From: Rossellomorea vietnamensis
Lineage (GTDB): Bacteria; Bacillota; Bacilli; Bacillales; Bacillaceae_B
Length of the DNA: 46,516 bases
Direction: 5' to 3'
NCBI RefSeq assembly: GCF_008180415.1
Contig: NZ_VTEI01000002.1
Location: 711,491-758,006, forward strand
Shown: one piece after another, positions 18,218-27,317 of the stretch
Layout: each line of letters starts with the position of its first letter
Position numbering within the stretch: position 1 is the first letter of the stretch
The notes under the pieces: generated by a model
The model's database searches: none
What the model was told of the DNA's origin: nothing
Seen by the model: only the letters and a program-made list of their open reading frames with translations
Program-made: the position numbers and the translations under genes

Positions 18218-18997
18218 TCAAGAAGCTTTATGCTCCAAACGAAGCTTATCGGCAACCATCGCGATGAACTCGCTGTTAGTAGGCTTAGCTTTACTCATGC
18301 TTACTGTATATCCGAATAAATTCGAAATGGAATCAATATTTCCGCGGCTCCATGCAACTTCGATGGCATGGCGGATAGCACGTTCCACCCGGCTGGCGGT
18401 CGTGTTGAATTTCTTGGCAATATCCGGATACAGGACTTTCGTAATTGAACCCAGTAACTCAATGTCTTTGTATACCATGGATATGGCTTCTCTTAAATAA
18501 AGATATCCTTTGATATGGGCAGGAACACCGATTTCATGAATGATGCTTGTAATGTTGGCATCAAGATTCCTAGGCTTTGATTCTGCAGCAGATCGTGTCG
18601 TAGATGATTTTCTGAAGATCGGACTTGATTTTCCACTTACCTGACGGATATGGCTGACCAGATTTTCCATGTCAAATGGCTTTAGAATAAAATAGGAAGC
18701 CCCTAAATCAACAGCTTTCTTTGTTACGTCTTCCTGTCCGAAAGCCGTCAGCATGATTACATTAGGAATAACTTTGCGTTCCCTGATGCGTTCAAGCACT
18801 GCCAGGCCATCCAGATGCGGCATGATGATATCCAATACAATAACATCCGGCTCCACCTCATCGAGCATTTCCAGGCATTCCTGTCCATTATGAGCGACCC
18901 CAACGACCTCCATGTCATTTTGGGATGAAATATACTCCTCAAGTAACGAAACTAACTCACGATTATCATCTACTACACACACTTTAATTGAATTCAC
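18218..18997 (-). CDS. spo0A: Sporulation master response regulator Spo0A
   Basis: Two-domain response regulator, 259 residues from a GTG start at 18995-18997 with GAGGAGG 9 nt upstream. The receiver domain has DDNREL (Asp10/Asp11) and the phosphoacceptor Asp56 in [10 protein letters not shown], at the same number as in B. subtilis. The linker is short and variable (about 125-145). The C-terminal effector domain contains [20 protein letters not shown], the 0A-box recognition helix, followed by [11 protein letters not shown]. When phosphorylated it turns on sporulation genes, including spoIIA, spoIIE and spoIIG. A longer in-frame ATG at 19036 has no ribosome binding site and is rejected. Confidence 0.98.
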   Translation of the reverse strand: MNSIKVCVVDDNRELVSLLEEYISSQNDMEVVGVAHNGQECLEMLDEVEPDVIVLDIIMPHLDGLAVLERIRERKVIPNVIMLTAFGQEDVTKKAVDLGASYFILKPFDMENLVSHIRQVSGKSSPIFRKSSTTRSAAESKPRNLDANITSIIHEIGVPAHIKGYLYLREAISMVYKDIELLGSITKVLYPDIAKKFNTTASRVERAIRHAIEVAWSRGNIDSISNLFGYTVSMSKAKPTNSEFIAMVADKLRLEHKAS

Positions 18998-19059
18998 TAC
19001 AGTTTTCCTCCTCAATCCGATATGTTCCATATCCAATCTCTATTTTCATTCTAAAGTAA

Positions 19060-19090
19060 ATTTTCGACAAAGCAATAAGAAATCCTCTTA
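19060..19090 (-). promoter_or_regulatory. Candidate sigma-H promoter and 0A box of spo0A
   Basis: Minus strand AGAGGATTT (-35-like, near 19080-19088) and GTCGAAAAT (-10-like, 19060-19068) are spaced like sigma-H promoters. The -10 overlaps TTGTCGAA (19063-19070), a perfect Spo0A box. This resembles the sporulation promoter arrangement of B. subtilis spo0A. Confidence 0.6.
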
Positions 19091-19151
19091 TTTTTTGAAA
19101 AAATTTGAAAAATAATATATTTACTCGCATTTCCTTTAGATTTCTCTTATT

Positions 19152-19190
19152 TTCGACCTGATTCGATATAAGCTTTATTGGTTTGTCGAA
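19152..19190. promoter_or_regulatory. Two further 0A boxes upstream of spo0A
   Basis: TTGTCGAA at 19183-19190 on the plus strand is a consensus Spo0A box, and AGGTCGAA on the minus strand (19152-19159) is a near match. With the box at 19063-19070 they suggest autoregulation. The remaining stretch to 19409 is AT-rich, with no gene seen. Confidence 0.65.
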
Positions 19191-19408
19191 AAATCTTTAC
19201 ATTTGTATTTTAACAGAATTATATTGATTGAAAAACCTGCTTTTTAAACCGTTAGTGTGGTTTCTCTCCTTTATAGGACTTACTGTATCGCACATGTTTA
19301 ATCGTACCATTTTCTTTTGGATTTCAACTTTATTGGTGCGTTTCTCAGTTAAACGCCCCATTAACTAATGATTTCTCAAGCGGCGTCACATAATCCCTTA
19401 TTATTTAA

Positions 19409-19438
19409 CAAAAAAACAGACGGTATCACCCGCCTGTC
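19409..19438 (-). terminator. Intrinsic terminator of spoIVB
   Basis: Minus strand ACAGGCGG / CCGTCTGT stem with a 6-nt loop followed by seven T; the stem begins at the spoIVB stop codon. Confidence 0.9.
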
Positions 19439-20723
19439 AACTAGCTTTTTCTCTTCCTTCTTCATAAATATTGATTCCTGCTTCGTTTAACATCCACTCA
19501 ATGTGAACACCATACCCCGAAGTTGGGTCGTTTACAAATACGTGTGTCACTGCACCGATCAACTTTCCGTCCTGGATGATCGGACTGCCGCTCATTCCCT
19601 GTACAATACCTCCTGTTTTCTCTAAGAGGTCAGGGTCAGTCACTTTGATGACCATCCCTTTTGTCGCAGGAAATTTTTGCGGAATGGTGCTGACGATTTC
19701 AATATCGTAAAGCTCCACTTCTTCTCCATCCACCACAGTCAATATCTGTGCTGGCCCTTCTTTGATTTGATGAGACAGAGCAATCGGCAGTGCTTTATCC
19801 AGCATTCCATTTTTGATATCTCTGTTAAGTTTTCCAAATATACCAAACGGGCTGTTTCGTGTGATGTCCCCGATTATTTCTTTATCTCCGGTGAACCTGG
19901 CCAGTTTCTCTCCAGGCTTGCCGTTGCTGCCCTTCTCGATTGAAGTGACGGTACTATGGACGATTTCGCCATCTTCTACAACGATTGGCTTCTTGGTATC
20001 CATATCGGAGATCACATGGCCCAGCGCTCCGTATTTTTTTGATTTTGGATCGTAGAATGTCATCGTACCGATTCCTGCGGCAGCATCACGGATGTATAGT
20101 CCAAGTTTATAGGAATTTTCATTGCTGTCTTTCATAGGTTTCAATTCAGTTTGTATCGTTTCTTGATCCCTTCTGACAATAACATCTAAAGCTTCCTTAC
20201 TTTCACCTGCTTCTTGAACAAAAGGTGCCACATCTGCAAGCTCTTCAATCTTTTCGCCGTTTATTTCCGTAATCATATCTCCGACTTGTATTCCCGCCTT
20301 CTCACCAGGGGATACTTTGCCGTCTTCCGTCTGAACCAAATGGTGGCCTACCACCAGTACACCCAAGGTATTCAATTTCACTCCAATGGACTGCCCTCCC
20401 GGAATGACTTTGAAGTCCTTGATGACTTCCACATCAACCTTCTTTATAGGAACACCAGCGAGTTCAAGGAGTACTTCCTCTCTCCCGGCGGCATCAGCCT
20501 GAATCGTTAAAGCTTCCGTCGTATCCTTCAGTGCCAATTTCGAATGAGAAGCTGACATCGCTGATACAGGTGCCGCCTTGGGAAGAATAACTTCTTCACC
20601 CTGCATCATGACTATTTTATTGGGAAGTTGGATATATTGTTGAACAGGTTTCAAAAAACCTATGAAGCAAAGTGAAACAAGGAGAATTCCACCAATCAAT
20701 TTCCTTAGTATATCTGAATTCAT
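19437..20723 (-). CDS. spoIVB: SpoIVB serine peptidase (sporulation)
   Basis: 428 residues from the ATG at 20723 (Shine-Dalgarno GAGGAG). Made in the forespore under sigma-G in B. subtilis, it is secreted into the intermembrane space and triggers pro-sigma-K processing through SpoIVFA cleavage. Seen here: an N-terminal transmembrane/signal segment at about 8-24, a PDZ domain at about 105-190 ([18 protein letters not shown]), and an S55 peptidase domain with His236 in GALGHVISD, Asp363 in KVTDPDL and Ser378 in GMSGSP, the same numbers as the B. subtilis catalytic residues. It follows recN, separated by terminators. Confidence 0.97.
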   Translation of the reverse strand: MNSDILRKLIGGILLVSLCFIGFLKPVQQYIQLPNKIVMMQGEEVILPKAAPVSAMSASHSKLALKDTTEALTIQADAAGREEVLLELAGVPIKKVDVEVIKDFKVIPGGQSIGVKLNTLGVLVVGHHLVQTEDGKVSPGEKAGIQVGDMITEINGEKIEELADVAPFVQEAGESKEALDVIVRRDQETIQTELKPMKDSNENSYKLGLYIRDAAAGIGTMTFYDPKSKKYGALGHVISDMDTKKPIVVEDGEIVHSTVTSIEKGSNGKPGEKLARFTGDKEIIGDITRNSPFGIFGKLNRDIKNGMLDKALPIALSHQIKEGPAQILTVVDGEEVELYDIEIVSTIPQKFPATKGMVIKVTDPDLLEKTGGIVQGMSGSPIIQDGKLIGAVTHVFVNDPTSGYGVHIEWMLNEAGINIYEEGREKAS

Positions 20724-20819
20724 TTTTTCACTCTCCTCGCTTCTAATCCACACACACTTTCTTCTTGGCTACAGTTTTAATTTTGCCTTGAAAGAGAACA
20801 TTTATAACAGCCGTTCAGT

Positions 20820-20846
20820 AAAAAAAGCTACCCATTTTGGATAGCA
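20820..20846 (-). terminator. Second terminator downstream of recN
   Basis: Minus strand GCTATCC / GGGTAGC with a 5-nt loop and TTTTTTT. Together with the hairpin at 20938-20968 it isolates spoIVB from recN read-through. Confidence 0.8.
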
Positions 20847-20937
20847 GTGGGAATGCTGTAAAAGATGAATAAATCTTTGTGCATCAGACATAATAGGATT
20901 AAATTGACACAGCCCGAGTAAAACTATACAAAGAAAA

Positions 20938-20968
20938 TAAAAAAACTCCAAAACCGTTGTGGTTCTGA
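20938..20968 (-). terminator. First terminator downstream of recN
   Basis: Minus strand CAGAACC / GGTTTTG stem with an ACAAC loop, followed after GAG by a run of seven T, shortly after the recN stop codon. Confidence 0.7.
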
Positions 20969-20980
20969 AGCTTCTCATGA

Positions 20981-22684
20981 TTATTTACTTTTAATGGATT
21001 CTGCAAGGCTGAGCAATTCTTTGGCATGCTCCCTTGTCAAATCCGTAATCTCAACACCGGAAATCATCCTTCCAATTTCCCTTATCTTTTCTTCCACTTT
21101 CAGGGAGGTAACGGAAGTGCTTGTCCGGCCTCTTGTTGATTTCTTGGCAATATACAGATGGGAATCAGCCATCGCAGCTACTTGCGGGAGGTGGGAAATG
21201 CACATTACCTGTGAATTTACCGATACCTGATAAATCTTCTCGGCGATTGCCTGTGCCACACGCCCGCTCACACCAGTATCCACCTCGTCAAATATGATCG
21301 ATGTGATGCCCTGATGCTTTGAAAAGATGGTTTTCAAAGCAAGCATGACTCGCGAAAGCTCTCCTCCTGAAGCCACTTTTGAAAGGGGCTTCAATGGTTC
21401 CCCGGGGTTAGGGGAGATATAAAACTCTATTTGATCCGCTCCATCTTTTCTATATTTGAATTGGCCGGACTTGGAAGGCTCTTGTACAAATCGCACTTCA
21501 AAGGTGGTTTTATCCATATACAGTTCCTTCAATTGTTCATGAATCTTTGCTGTCAGCCTTTTTGCCGCTTTCTTGCGAATAGAAGAAAGCTGCTCTGCTT
21601 CTAAGTACAAATCCTTCTCTAATGACTGCAGCTTCTTTTCCAAGTCATGAATAAGAGTGTCTTTATTTGTCACTGTTTCGATTTCTTCCTCAATTGCAGA
21701 ACTGTATTCCAGGATTTCTTCTATGGACGAGCCATATTTTCTTTTCAGTGTATTAATTTCATTTAAGCGGCCTTCAATGACGTTCAGCCGGTCCGGCTCA
21801 AATTCCAACTCATCCAATTCGGAGCGAACGGTCCCTGCAGCCTCCTCCAGCAGATAAAAGCTGTTAGAGACTGCTTCCATGAGCCCGGCGTATTTAGAGT
21901 CGATTTCAGCTGCACCCTCAATGTGACTCATGGCCAGGCCTGCCCAATCCAAACCGCGGCCTTCTCCCTGAATACTGTTATAACAGTTCTGAAGGGATTG
22001 AAAGAGTTTCTCGAAGTTCATCAGCTTATTCTTCTCATCGATGAGTGACTCATCCTCTCCGGGCACCAGAGAGGCATTTTCTATTTCAGATAACTGAAAT
22101 TGAATTAAATCAAGCCTGTGAGCCATTTCCTGTTCATTCTCGTTATATTTTTTCAAACGGCCTTGAACAGCTTCAAACTCTTTATAAACTTCCCGGTAGT
22201 TTTGAAGCGATGTTTTCAACTGAACTGAAGCAAACTGATCCAGCAAGGTAAGATGAAGAGTTTCATTCATCAGTTCCTGGTGTTCATGCTGGCCGTGGAT
22301 ATCGATGAGCGTTGAGCCTAATTCCCTTAAAATCGCAATCGTCACCAATTTTCCGTTTATTCTGCAGACGCTTTTTCCTTGGGCTGAAATATCCCTTCTA
22401 AGGATAATCATACCTTCTTCGACTTCAATCCCGAATTCCTCCGCTTTTTTATAGCAGGGGTGTTTTTCATCTTCCAGAGTAAATAACCCTTCAATTTCAG
22501 CCTTTTTTTCACCATGTCTGACAAACTCGGATGATCCCCTGCCGCCTACAAGCAGATGAACGGCATCAATTATGATGGATTTTCCTGCACCTGTTTCTCC
22601 TGTAAGCACCGTCAGTCCCTCTTCGATGGAGACTGTCAATTCGTCAATGATTGCGAAGTTTTTTATCGAAAGTTCCTGTAACAA
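20981..22684 (-). CDS. recN: DNA repair protein RecN
   Basis: 567-residue SMC-like ATPase acting early in double-strand break repair. Walker A GETGAGKS is near residues 30-37; a long coiled-coil region spans about 150-370; the C-terminal ABC signature and Walker B are seen in SGGELSRVMLALK and IIFDEVDTGVSG. The start codon is TTG with GAGGTG 8 nt upstream. It sits directly downstream of argR (16-bp gap), the usual argR-recN pairing in Firmicutes, and is probably cotranscribed with it. Confidence 0.97.
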   Translation of the reverse strand: MLQELSIKNFAIIDELTVSIEEGLTVLTGETGAGKSIIIDAVHLLVGGRGSSEFVRHGEKKAEIEGLFTLEDEKHPCYKKAEEFGIEVEEGMIILRRDISAQGKSVCRINGKLVTIAILRELGSTLIDIHGQHEHQELMNETLHLTLLDQFASVQLKTSLQNYREVYKEFEAVQGRLKKYNENEQEMAHRLDLIQFQLSEIENASLVPGEDESLIDEKNKLMNFEKLFQSLQNCYNSIQGEGRGLDWAGLAMSHIEGAAEIDSKYAGLMEAVSNSFYLLEEAAGTVRSELDELEFEPDRLNVIEGRLNEINTLKRKYGSSIEEILEYSSAIEEEIETVTNKDTLIHDLEKKLQSLEKDLYLEAEQLSSIRKKAAKRLTAKIHEQLKELYMDKTTFEVRFVQEPSKSGQFKYRKDGADQIEFYISPNPGEPLKPLSKVASGGELSRVMLALKTIFSKHQGITSIIFDEVDTGVSGRVAQAIAEKIYQVSVNSQVMCISHLPQVAAMADSHLYIAKKSTRGRTSTSVTSLKVEEKIREIGRMISGVEITDLTREHAKELLSLAESIKSK

Positions 22685-22700
22685 TACTGATTCACCTCAA

Positions 22701-23150
22701 TTAAAGCATATCAAGAAATTGCTGCGATATTTTCTCCGTATCTTTCTCTGTCTTGCAGATGATCAAACATGTATCATCACCGCAAATGGTCCCTAGTATC
22801 TCTTCCCAGTCTAAATTATCGATAAGGGCACCTATCGCATTCGCATTTCCTGGCAGCGTTTTCATTACAAGCATATGTCCTGCAGAATCAATTTTTACGA
22901 ACGCATCCGTCAAAGTCCTTTTCAATTTTTGCAGCGGATTGAACCTCTGATCAGCCGGAAGACTGTACTTATATCGGCCGTCCATCAGAGGAACCTTGAC
23001 CAGGTGCAGTTCTTTAATATCACGGGAAACAGTAGCCTGTGTCACATTAAAATTGGCATTCTTAAGTCTGTCGACAAGCTCATCCTGTGTCTCAATATCA
23101 TGGTTGGAAATGAGTTCCCTGATTTTAATCAATCTTTGACCTTTGTTCAT
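22701..23150 (-). CDS. argR: Arginine repressor ArgR/AhrC
   Basis: 149 residues from the conserved MNKGQR start, equal to the B. subtilis protein. The winged-helix N-terminal DNA-binding domain has [18 protein letters not shown] near 37-55; the C-terminal oligomerisation/arginine-binding domain has [15 protein letters not shown] and the signature [13 protein letters not shown]. It represses biosynthesis and activates catabolism of arginine as a hexamer. The ATG immediately upstream (23153) has slightly better spacing to AGAGGTG and may be the true start. An ARG-box was not searched for exhaustively. Confidence 0.96.
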   Translation of the reverse strand: MNKGQRLIKIRELISNHDIETQDELVDRLKNANFNVTQATVSRDIKELHLVKVPLMDGRYKYSLPADQRFNPLQKLKRTLTDAFVKIDSAGHMLVMKTLPGNANAIGALIDNLDWEEILGTICGDDTCLIICKTEKDTEKISQQFLDML

Positions 23151-23249
23151 CATAATACCCACACCTCTAACTCATTAACTGCTGTATATTTATACTTCTC
23201 TATTCATGTTAGCTTATTTGAAATATTAACTCAATAAAAAACACTGAAC

Positions 23250-23463
23250 CAAAAGTGGAAGCGCCTTGATCAGCCCTGTCAGGCAAATGTTCTCAAGAGA
23301 AAAAATGGCGGTCTTTCCTTTTATTCGCTTTGGGTTATTTGACCCCGAGGGGCTAATTCCGTTCCGGTGGGTACGGACCCTCAGGCGCTGGAACTGGACG
23401 ACCGCTAGCCCCGCAGGAGATCGCAGGCCTGCAGCGAAGATCCTCCCACGTAAAGGGGGATGA
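23250..23463. repeat. Nested-palindrome interspersed repeat, copy 2
   Basis: The first 115 bp match 16970-17084 closely. This copy continues with GGACCCTCAGGCGCTGGAAC, whose GGCGCT can pair with the AGCGCC near the start, enclosing AGCCC/GGGGCT. The last 80 bp are GC-rich (GCAGGAGATCGCAGGCCTGC is itself palindromic in part). It lies in the 740-bp gap between yqxC and argR. Confidence 0.8.
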
Positions 23464-23521
23464 AGGTAAAAGCACATTCCAAATCAGCAATAAATTAAAA
23501 AATGTCTTTTTAAATAGAATA

Positions 23522-23683
23522 GACTGTTTTAACATTAATTTTGCTTGCTGCAGAGTCTCATTTCGGATACTAAGATTTTTCACTCTAAACAGGTGAGCCG
23601 CTCATTTCATATGGCTTACCAGAAGATAATGGCATTTTCTTACGATTTAGTTTAAAACAGCACCAAAGTTTACGAAAAGAGCC
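23522..23683. mobile_element. MITE-like element, copy 2 (yqxC-argR gap), inverted
   Basis: 162 bp in the opposite orientation to copy 1: the right end read inverted is GGCTCTTTTCGTAAACTTTG and the left end is a decayed GACTGTTTTAACAT. It shares GGATACTAAGA and the GAGCCGCTC region with copies 3 and 4. The flanks ATAGAATA and AAAGAAAA match at 6 of 8 bases, a decayed target duplication. No coding content. Confidence 0.75.
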
Positions 23684-23749
23684 AAAGAAAAAAAGAATGA
23701 TGGCTTAAGACTATTTTGCAATCCATTAGATATCCATCTCTTGACAGAA

Positions 23750-23786
23750 AAAGAAAAAGAATAAACGTTGAGTTTATTCTTTCTCC
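23750..23786 (-). terminator. Terminator downstream of yqxC
   Basis: Minus strand AAAGAATAAAC / GTTTATTCTTT stem with a TCAAC loop, followed by TTCTTTTTC. It is AT-rich but 11 bp long. It closes the xseA-to-yqxC operon before argR. Confidence 0.65.
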
Positions 23787-23803
23787 TTTTATATACCGAT
23801 ATA

Positions 23804-23823
23804 CTGTGCACAGTGCACAGTGA
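23804..23823. other. Overlapping perfect palindromes ACTGTGCACAGT / GTGCAC
   Basis: ACTGTGCACAGTGCACAGT holds a 12-bp perfect palindrome overlapped by a second shifted copy, so it is both a direct and an inverted repeat. It may be a regulator-binding site; no neighbouring promoter was identified. Confidence 0.4.
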
Positions 23824-23889
23824 TGTTCCAAGGAGGAAGGTACAGTTCCTTTCATTACCTCCCTGCGGCTTGCTTGGGGGATTGGAATT

Positions 23890-24717
23890 CTATTCCTTCG
23901 CCTTAAATTCACCTTTTGCATCGTCCACGACTGATTGGATGGTGCAGGAAAGCTGATTCTGTCCGATTTCTTTTTGATTCCATGATAAGTGAATAAGAAA
24001 CTCGATGTTACCTTCTCCGCCAGTAATCGGAGAAAAGGAAAGGTCCCTCACATCATAGCCCTCTCGGACGGCCAATTGGACAATTTTTTCTATAACAGCA
24101 TGGTGGACTTTAGGGTCTTTGACGATTCCCTTTTTTCCAACCTGCTCTTTTCCTGCCTCAAATTGCGGTTTGATTAACGCAATGACATCACTGCCCGGGA
24201 TAAGAAGGGTTTTCAAAACAGGCAAGATAAGTGACAAAGAAATGAAAGAAACGTCGATAGTGGCAAAGTCAGGCATGCCTGCTGAAAGATCTTCCGGTTT
24301 TACATATCGGAAGTTGGTTCTTTCCATGACAACGACTCTTTCATCCTGTCTCAATTTCCAGGCAAGCTGATTATAGCCGACATCAAGGGCATAAGACATT
24401 TTTGCGCCATTTTGAAGGGCACAATCTGTAAATCCGCCAGTGGAAGAACCGATATCGATCATCGTTTTTCCCTCTACATTTAAATCAAAGTGTTTCAATG
24501 CCTTCTCCAGCTTCAGCCCGCCTCTGCTGACATAAGGAAGAACCTTCCCCTTTATTGTAAGGGGGATATCTTCATTCACTTTTTCTCCAGGTTTATCCAG
24601 CCTGGATTCCTTGCTGTATACCAAACCCGCCATAACGGCTCTTTTTGCTTTTTCTCTTGTTTCGGCCATTCCCCGTTCAACGAGGAGTACGTCTAATCGT
24701 TGTTTTTTTACTTTCAT
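23890..24717 (-). CDS. yqxC: TlyA-family rRNA 2'-O-methyltransferase (YqxC)
   Basis: 275 residues from the ATG at 24717. An N-terminal S4 RNA-binding domain (RLDVLLVERGMAETREKAKR) is followed by an FtsJ-like Rossmann methyltransferase domain: IDIGSSTGGFTDCALQNGA is the SAM-binding motif and FATIDVSFISLSLILP the next conserved block. TlyA proteins in other bacteria 2'-O-methylate 16S/23S rRNA; the exact target here is inferred. The gene begins 2 bp after the dxs stop codon, so it belongs to the isoprenoid operon. Confidence 0.9.
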   Translation of the reverse strand: MKVKKQRLDVLLVERGMAETREKAKRAVMAGLVYSKESRLDKPGEKVNEDIPLTIKGKVLPYVSRGGLKLEKALKHFDLNVEGKTMIDIGSSTGGFTDCALQNGAKMSYALDVGYNQLAWKLRQDERVVVMERTNFRYVKPEDLSAGMPDFATIDVSFISLSLILPVLKTLLIPGSDVIALIKPQFEAGKEQVGKKGIVKDPKVHHAVIEKIVQLAVREGYDVRDLSFSPITGGEGNIEFLIHLSWNQKEIGQNQLSCTIQSVVDDAKGEFKAKE

Positions 24718-24719
24718 TT

Positions 24720-26612
24720 TCAAGCCCTTTTTTGTTTTTTTGGTGTCATAGAATGAACACGGTCCACTACATTTTCTGTTGTCATGCCAATTTCTTTTAA
24801 CAGCTCATTTACACTGCCATGTTCAATAAATTGGTCAGGTATCCCGATACGTTCAATGCTGGCTTCTTTAAATCCTTGATCATGAGCGAATTCCAGCACT
24901 GCACTTCCAAATCCGCCTTGCAGGACCGCCTCTTCGATCGTCAAAATCGGCATATCATTCTTCATAATGGCAGAGAGCATTTCCTCATCCAGAGGCTTGA
25001 TGAACCTCGCATTCACAACCTTCACGGAAACCCCTTGTTTCTCAAGCTGCTCTGCAGCCTCTAAAGCCATCGGAATGGTTGTGCCAAATGTTAATATAGC
25101 GGTATCATCACCTTCCCTCAACACTTCCCACTCCCCGATAGGAATGGTTTTCAGCTCCTTGTCCATTTTCACGCCGAGACCATTGCCTCGCGGGAACCTC
25201 AAAGCAATCGGTCCATCATCATATTGAATGGCTGTATTGACGAGATGCTGGCCCTCATTTTCATCTTTAGGCATCATCAGCACCATATTCGGCAAGTGGC
25301 GCATGAAGGCTATATCGAATACACCTTGATGAGTTTCACCATCTGCCCCTACCAGTCCCGCCCGGTCGATACCGATGAAGACGTTCAGGTTTTGACGGCA
25401 TATATCATGAAGAACCTGGTCATAGGCTCTCTGAAGAAAGGTTGAGTATATAGCCAGGAACGGTTTCATTCCTTGAGTAGCAAGTCCCGCAGACACTGTA
25501 GCTGCATGCTGTTCGGCAATCCCCACATCAAACATGCGGTCAGGGAATTCGCTTGCGAATCCTTCCAGTTTTGAGCCGACCGGCATAGCCGGAGTAATGG
25601 CTACGATCCGTTCGTCTTCCCTTGCCAATCTTCTGACTGTTTCACTGATCAAGCCGCTCCAGGAAGGAGGTGCGTTTACCGGCTTGATTAAATCACCAGA
25701 ATCCATTTTGTATGGGCCTGTCCCATGCCAGGTACCTGTTTTGTCAGCTTCGGCAGGGTGAAAGCCCTTCCCTTTTTTCGTGATGACATGCAAGATGACA
25801 GGGCCTTCCGTCTTTTTGGCATACTGGATGTTATCCATTAAATCATTATAATCATGGCCATCGATAGGCCCAAGGTAGGTGAAACCCATTTCTTCAAAGA
25901 ACATTCCCGACACGAACAAATACTTCAGGCTGTCTTTAACCCTCTCCGCCGTAACCGCCAGCTTGCCTCCAACGGCAGGGATTTTTTTAAGGATATACTC
26001 AAGTTCATCCTTGACCCAGTGGTATTTGCCCGCGGTCCTCAGTCTTCCAAGCACATTGTGAAGGGCACCTACATTAGGCGCAATAGACATTTCATTGTCA
26101 TTTAGTACGACAATCATATCCTTCTGTTCGTGGCCTATGTGATTCAATGCTTCAAGCGCCATACCGCCAGTCAAGGCTCCGTCACCGATTACCGGTACTA
26201 TGAAGGAGTCCTCTTTCTTGACATCTCTTGCAATCGCCATTCCCATAGCAGCAGACAATGAGGTTGAACTATGTCCTGTTTCCCATACATCATGTTCACT
26301 TTCCACCATTTTCGGAAAGCCGCATAAGCCCTTATATTGGCGGAGGGTACCGAACTGCCCGGCCCGGCCCGTCAATATTTTGTGGACATAAGATTGATGG
26401 CCCACATCCCAAAGGATTTTGTCTTTGGGGCTGTCAAAACATTTATGAAGGGCAACTGTCAGTTCCACCACACCTAAGTTGGGACCGATATGTCCGCCTG
26501 TTTTTGATAAGGTTTCTATTAAAAATTTCCTGATATCCTTGCTCAATAGTTCAAGTTCTTGCTGAGATAATGATTTAAGAAAGGAAGGGTCTTTAATTGA
26601 TAACAGATCCAT
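24720..26612 (-). CDS. dxs: 1-deoxy-D-xylulose-5-phosphate synthase
   Basis: 630 residues from the ATG at 26612, matching the usual MDLLSI start. It makes DXP from pyruvate and glyceraldehyde-3-phosphate, the first step of the MEP isoprenoid pathway, using thiamine diphosphate. Motifs: [19 protein letters not shown] type block near 40, [14 protein letters not shown] with [13 protein letters not shown] (TPP/Mg site) near 145-190, and the transketolase half with [15 protein letters not shown] near 395. It lies directly after oapA (21-bp gap), downstream of ispA and OLE RNA, so early and late isoprenoid enzymes share an operon. Confidence 0.97.
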   Translation of the reverse strand: MDLLSIKDPSFLKSLSQQELELLSKDIRKFLIETLSKTGGHIGPNLGVVELTVALHKCFDSPKDKILWDVGHQSYVHKILTGRAGQFGTLRQYKGLCGFPKMVESEHDVWETGHSSTSLSAAMGMAIARDVKKEDSFIVPVIGDGALTGGMALEALNHIGHEQKDMIVVLNDNEMSIAPNVGALHNVLGRLRTAGKYHWVKDELEYILKKIPAVGGKLAVTAERVKDSLKYLFVSGMFFEEMGFTYLGPIDGHDYNDLMDNIQYAKKTEGPVILHVITKKGKGFHPAEADKTGTWHGTGPYKMDSGDLIKPVNAPPSWSGLISETVRRLAREDERIVAITPAMPVGSKLEGFASEFPDRMFDVGIAEQHAATVSAGLATQGMKPFLAIYSTFLQRAYDQVLHDICRQNLNVFIGIDRAGLVGADGETHQGVFDIAFMRHLPNMVLMMPKDENEGQHLVNTAIQYDDGPIALRFPRGNGLGVKMDKELKTIPIGEWEVLREGDDTAILTFGTTIPMALEAAEQLEKQGVSVKVVNARFIKPLDEEMLSAIMKNDMPILTIEEAVLQGGFGSAVLEFAHDQGFKEASIERIGIPDQFIEHGSVNELLKEIGMTTENVVDRVHSMTPKKQKRA

Positions 26613-26633
26613 CCAGTTCACCAACTTTCATAC

Positions 26634-27254
26634 CTAAATGTTTTGTTTTAACTTTTCACGTTTTTTTCGTTGTTTATCTTTTTTATCTTTTATGATGGTA
26701 ATGTGAAATTTATCCTCCACAAATTGTAACACTTTTCCTACTTGAAAGATAATATCCTTAGAGTACTGAATGGCCATTGTTTTTCCAATGGCTTTCCCCC
26801 CGACGGTCAAAGCCGCAAGGAAGCTTGTCAAAAATACATTTATCGCATACTCCATAGGAGAACCGTTGTTAATCTGCAGATCGATAGTCAGGCCAAGCAG
26901 CACGATCGCTGCGGCCGCCCCGCTTATAATACCGGAAATATCCCCGATTACATCGTTACAAAAACTGGCAAACCGGTCCGCATTACGGACAATGCGGATG
27001 GATGGCTTGGCTCCGTAGACCTTTTTGGCAGCCATTGCATGAAAGGGGGTTTCATCTGCAGCAGTTGCTGCTATTCCAAGCATATCAAAAAAGATACCTA
27101 TGAAAACAATGATAAGCACAACTACGAGGCCGATCACCCAGGTAACTTCGTTCAGAATTAGTCTGGAAATGATTGAAAAAATTGCCGCTAACACAAACGT
27201 GATAACGGCAATGCTAAGACTCCATTTTATTGAATTTTTCAATACGTCCTTCAT
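26634..27254 (-). CDS. oapA: OLE-associated membrane protein OapA
   Basis: 206 residues from the ATG at 27254; a GTG 15 bp upstream is possible and the Shine-Dalgarno is weak. Four hydrophobic segments at about 9-34, 38-60, 103-125 and 135-158, then a very basic tail (KDKKDKQRKKREKLK). The family-typical DxxxD motif is Asp101-VIG-Asp105 in FCNDVIGDISG. In Bacillus halodurans the equivalent protein, encoded right after OLE RNA and before dxs, binds the RNA as a dimer and anchors it at the membrane; mutation of DxxxD is known to be harmful there. The identical order ispA, RNA, this gene, dxs supports the assignment. The RNA-binding role is inherited from the family, not shown here. The fold resembles CNNM/CorB-type proteins, a possible alternative label. 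Confidence 0.93.
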   Translation of the reverse strand: MKDVLKNSIKWSLSIAVITFVLAAIFSIISRLILNEVTWVIGLVVVLIIVFIGIFFDMLGIAATAADETPFHAMAAKKVYGAKPSIRIVRNADRFASFCNDVIGDISGIISGAAAAIVLLGLTIDLQINNGSPMEYAINVFLTSFLAALTVGGKAIGKTMAIQYSKDIIFQVGKVLQFVEDKFHITIIKDKKDKQRKKREKLKQNI

Positions 27255-27317
27255 AAGGCAGATACACACCGTTTCTATATTAATAAACTATGTTAGGGAA
27301 TTTACGCAAAATCATAT

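Noticed and set aside
26634..27254. Calling the protein after OLE RNA a CorB/CNNM-type metal transporter
   Set aside because: Length, four helices, DxxxD and position between OLE RNA and dxs fit OapA better, although a distant fold relationship is possible.
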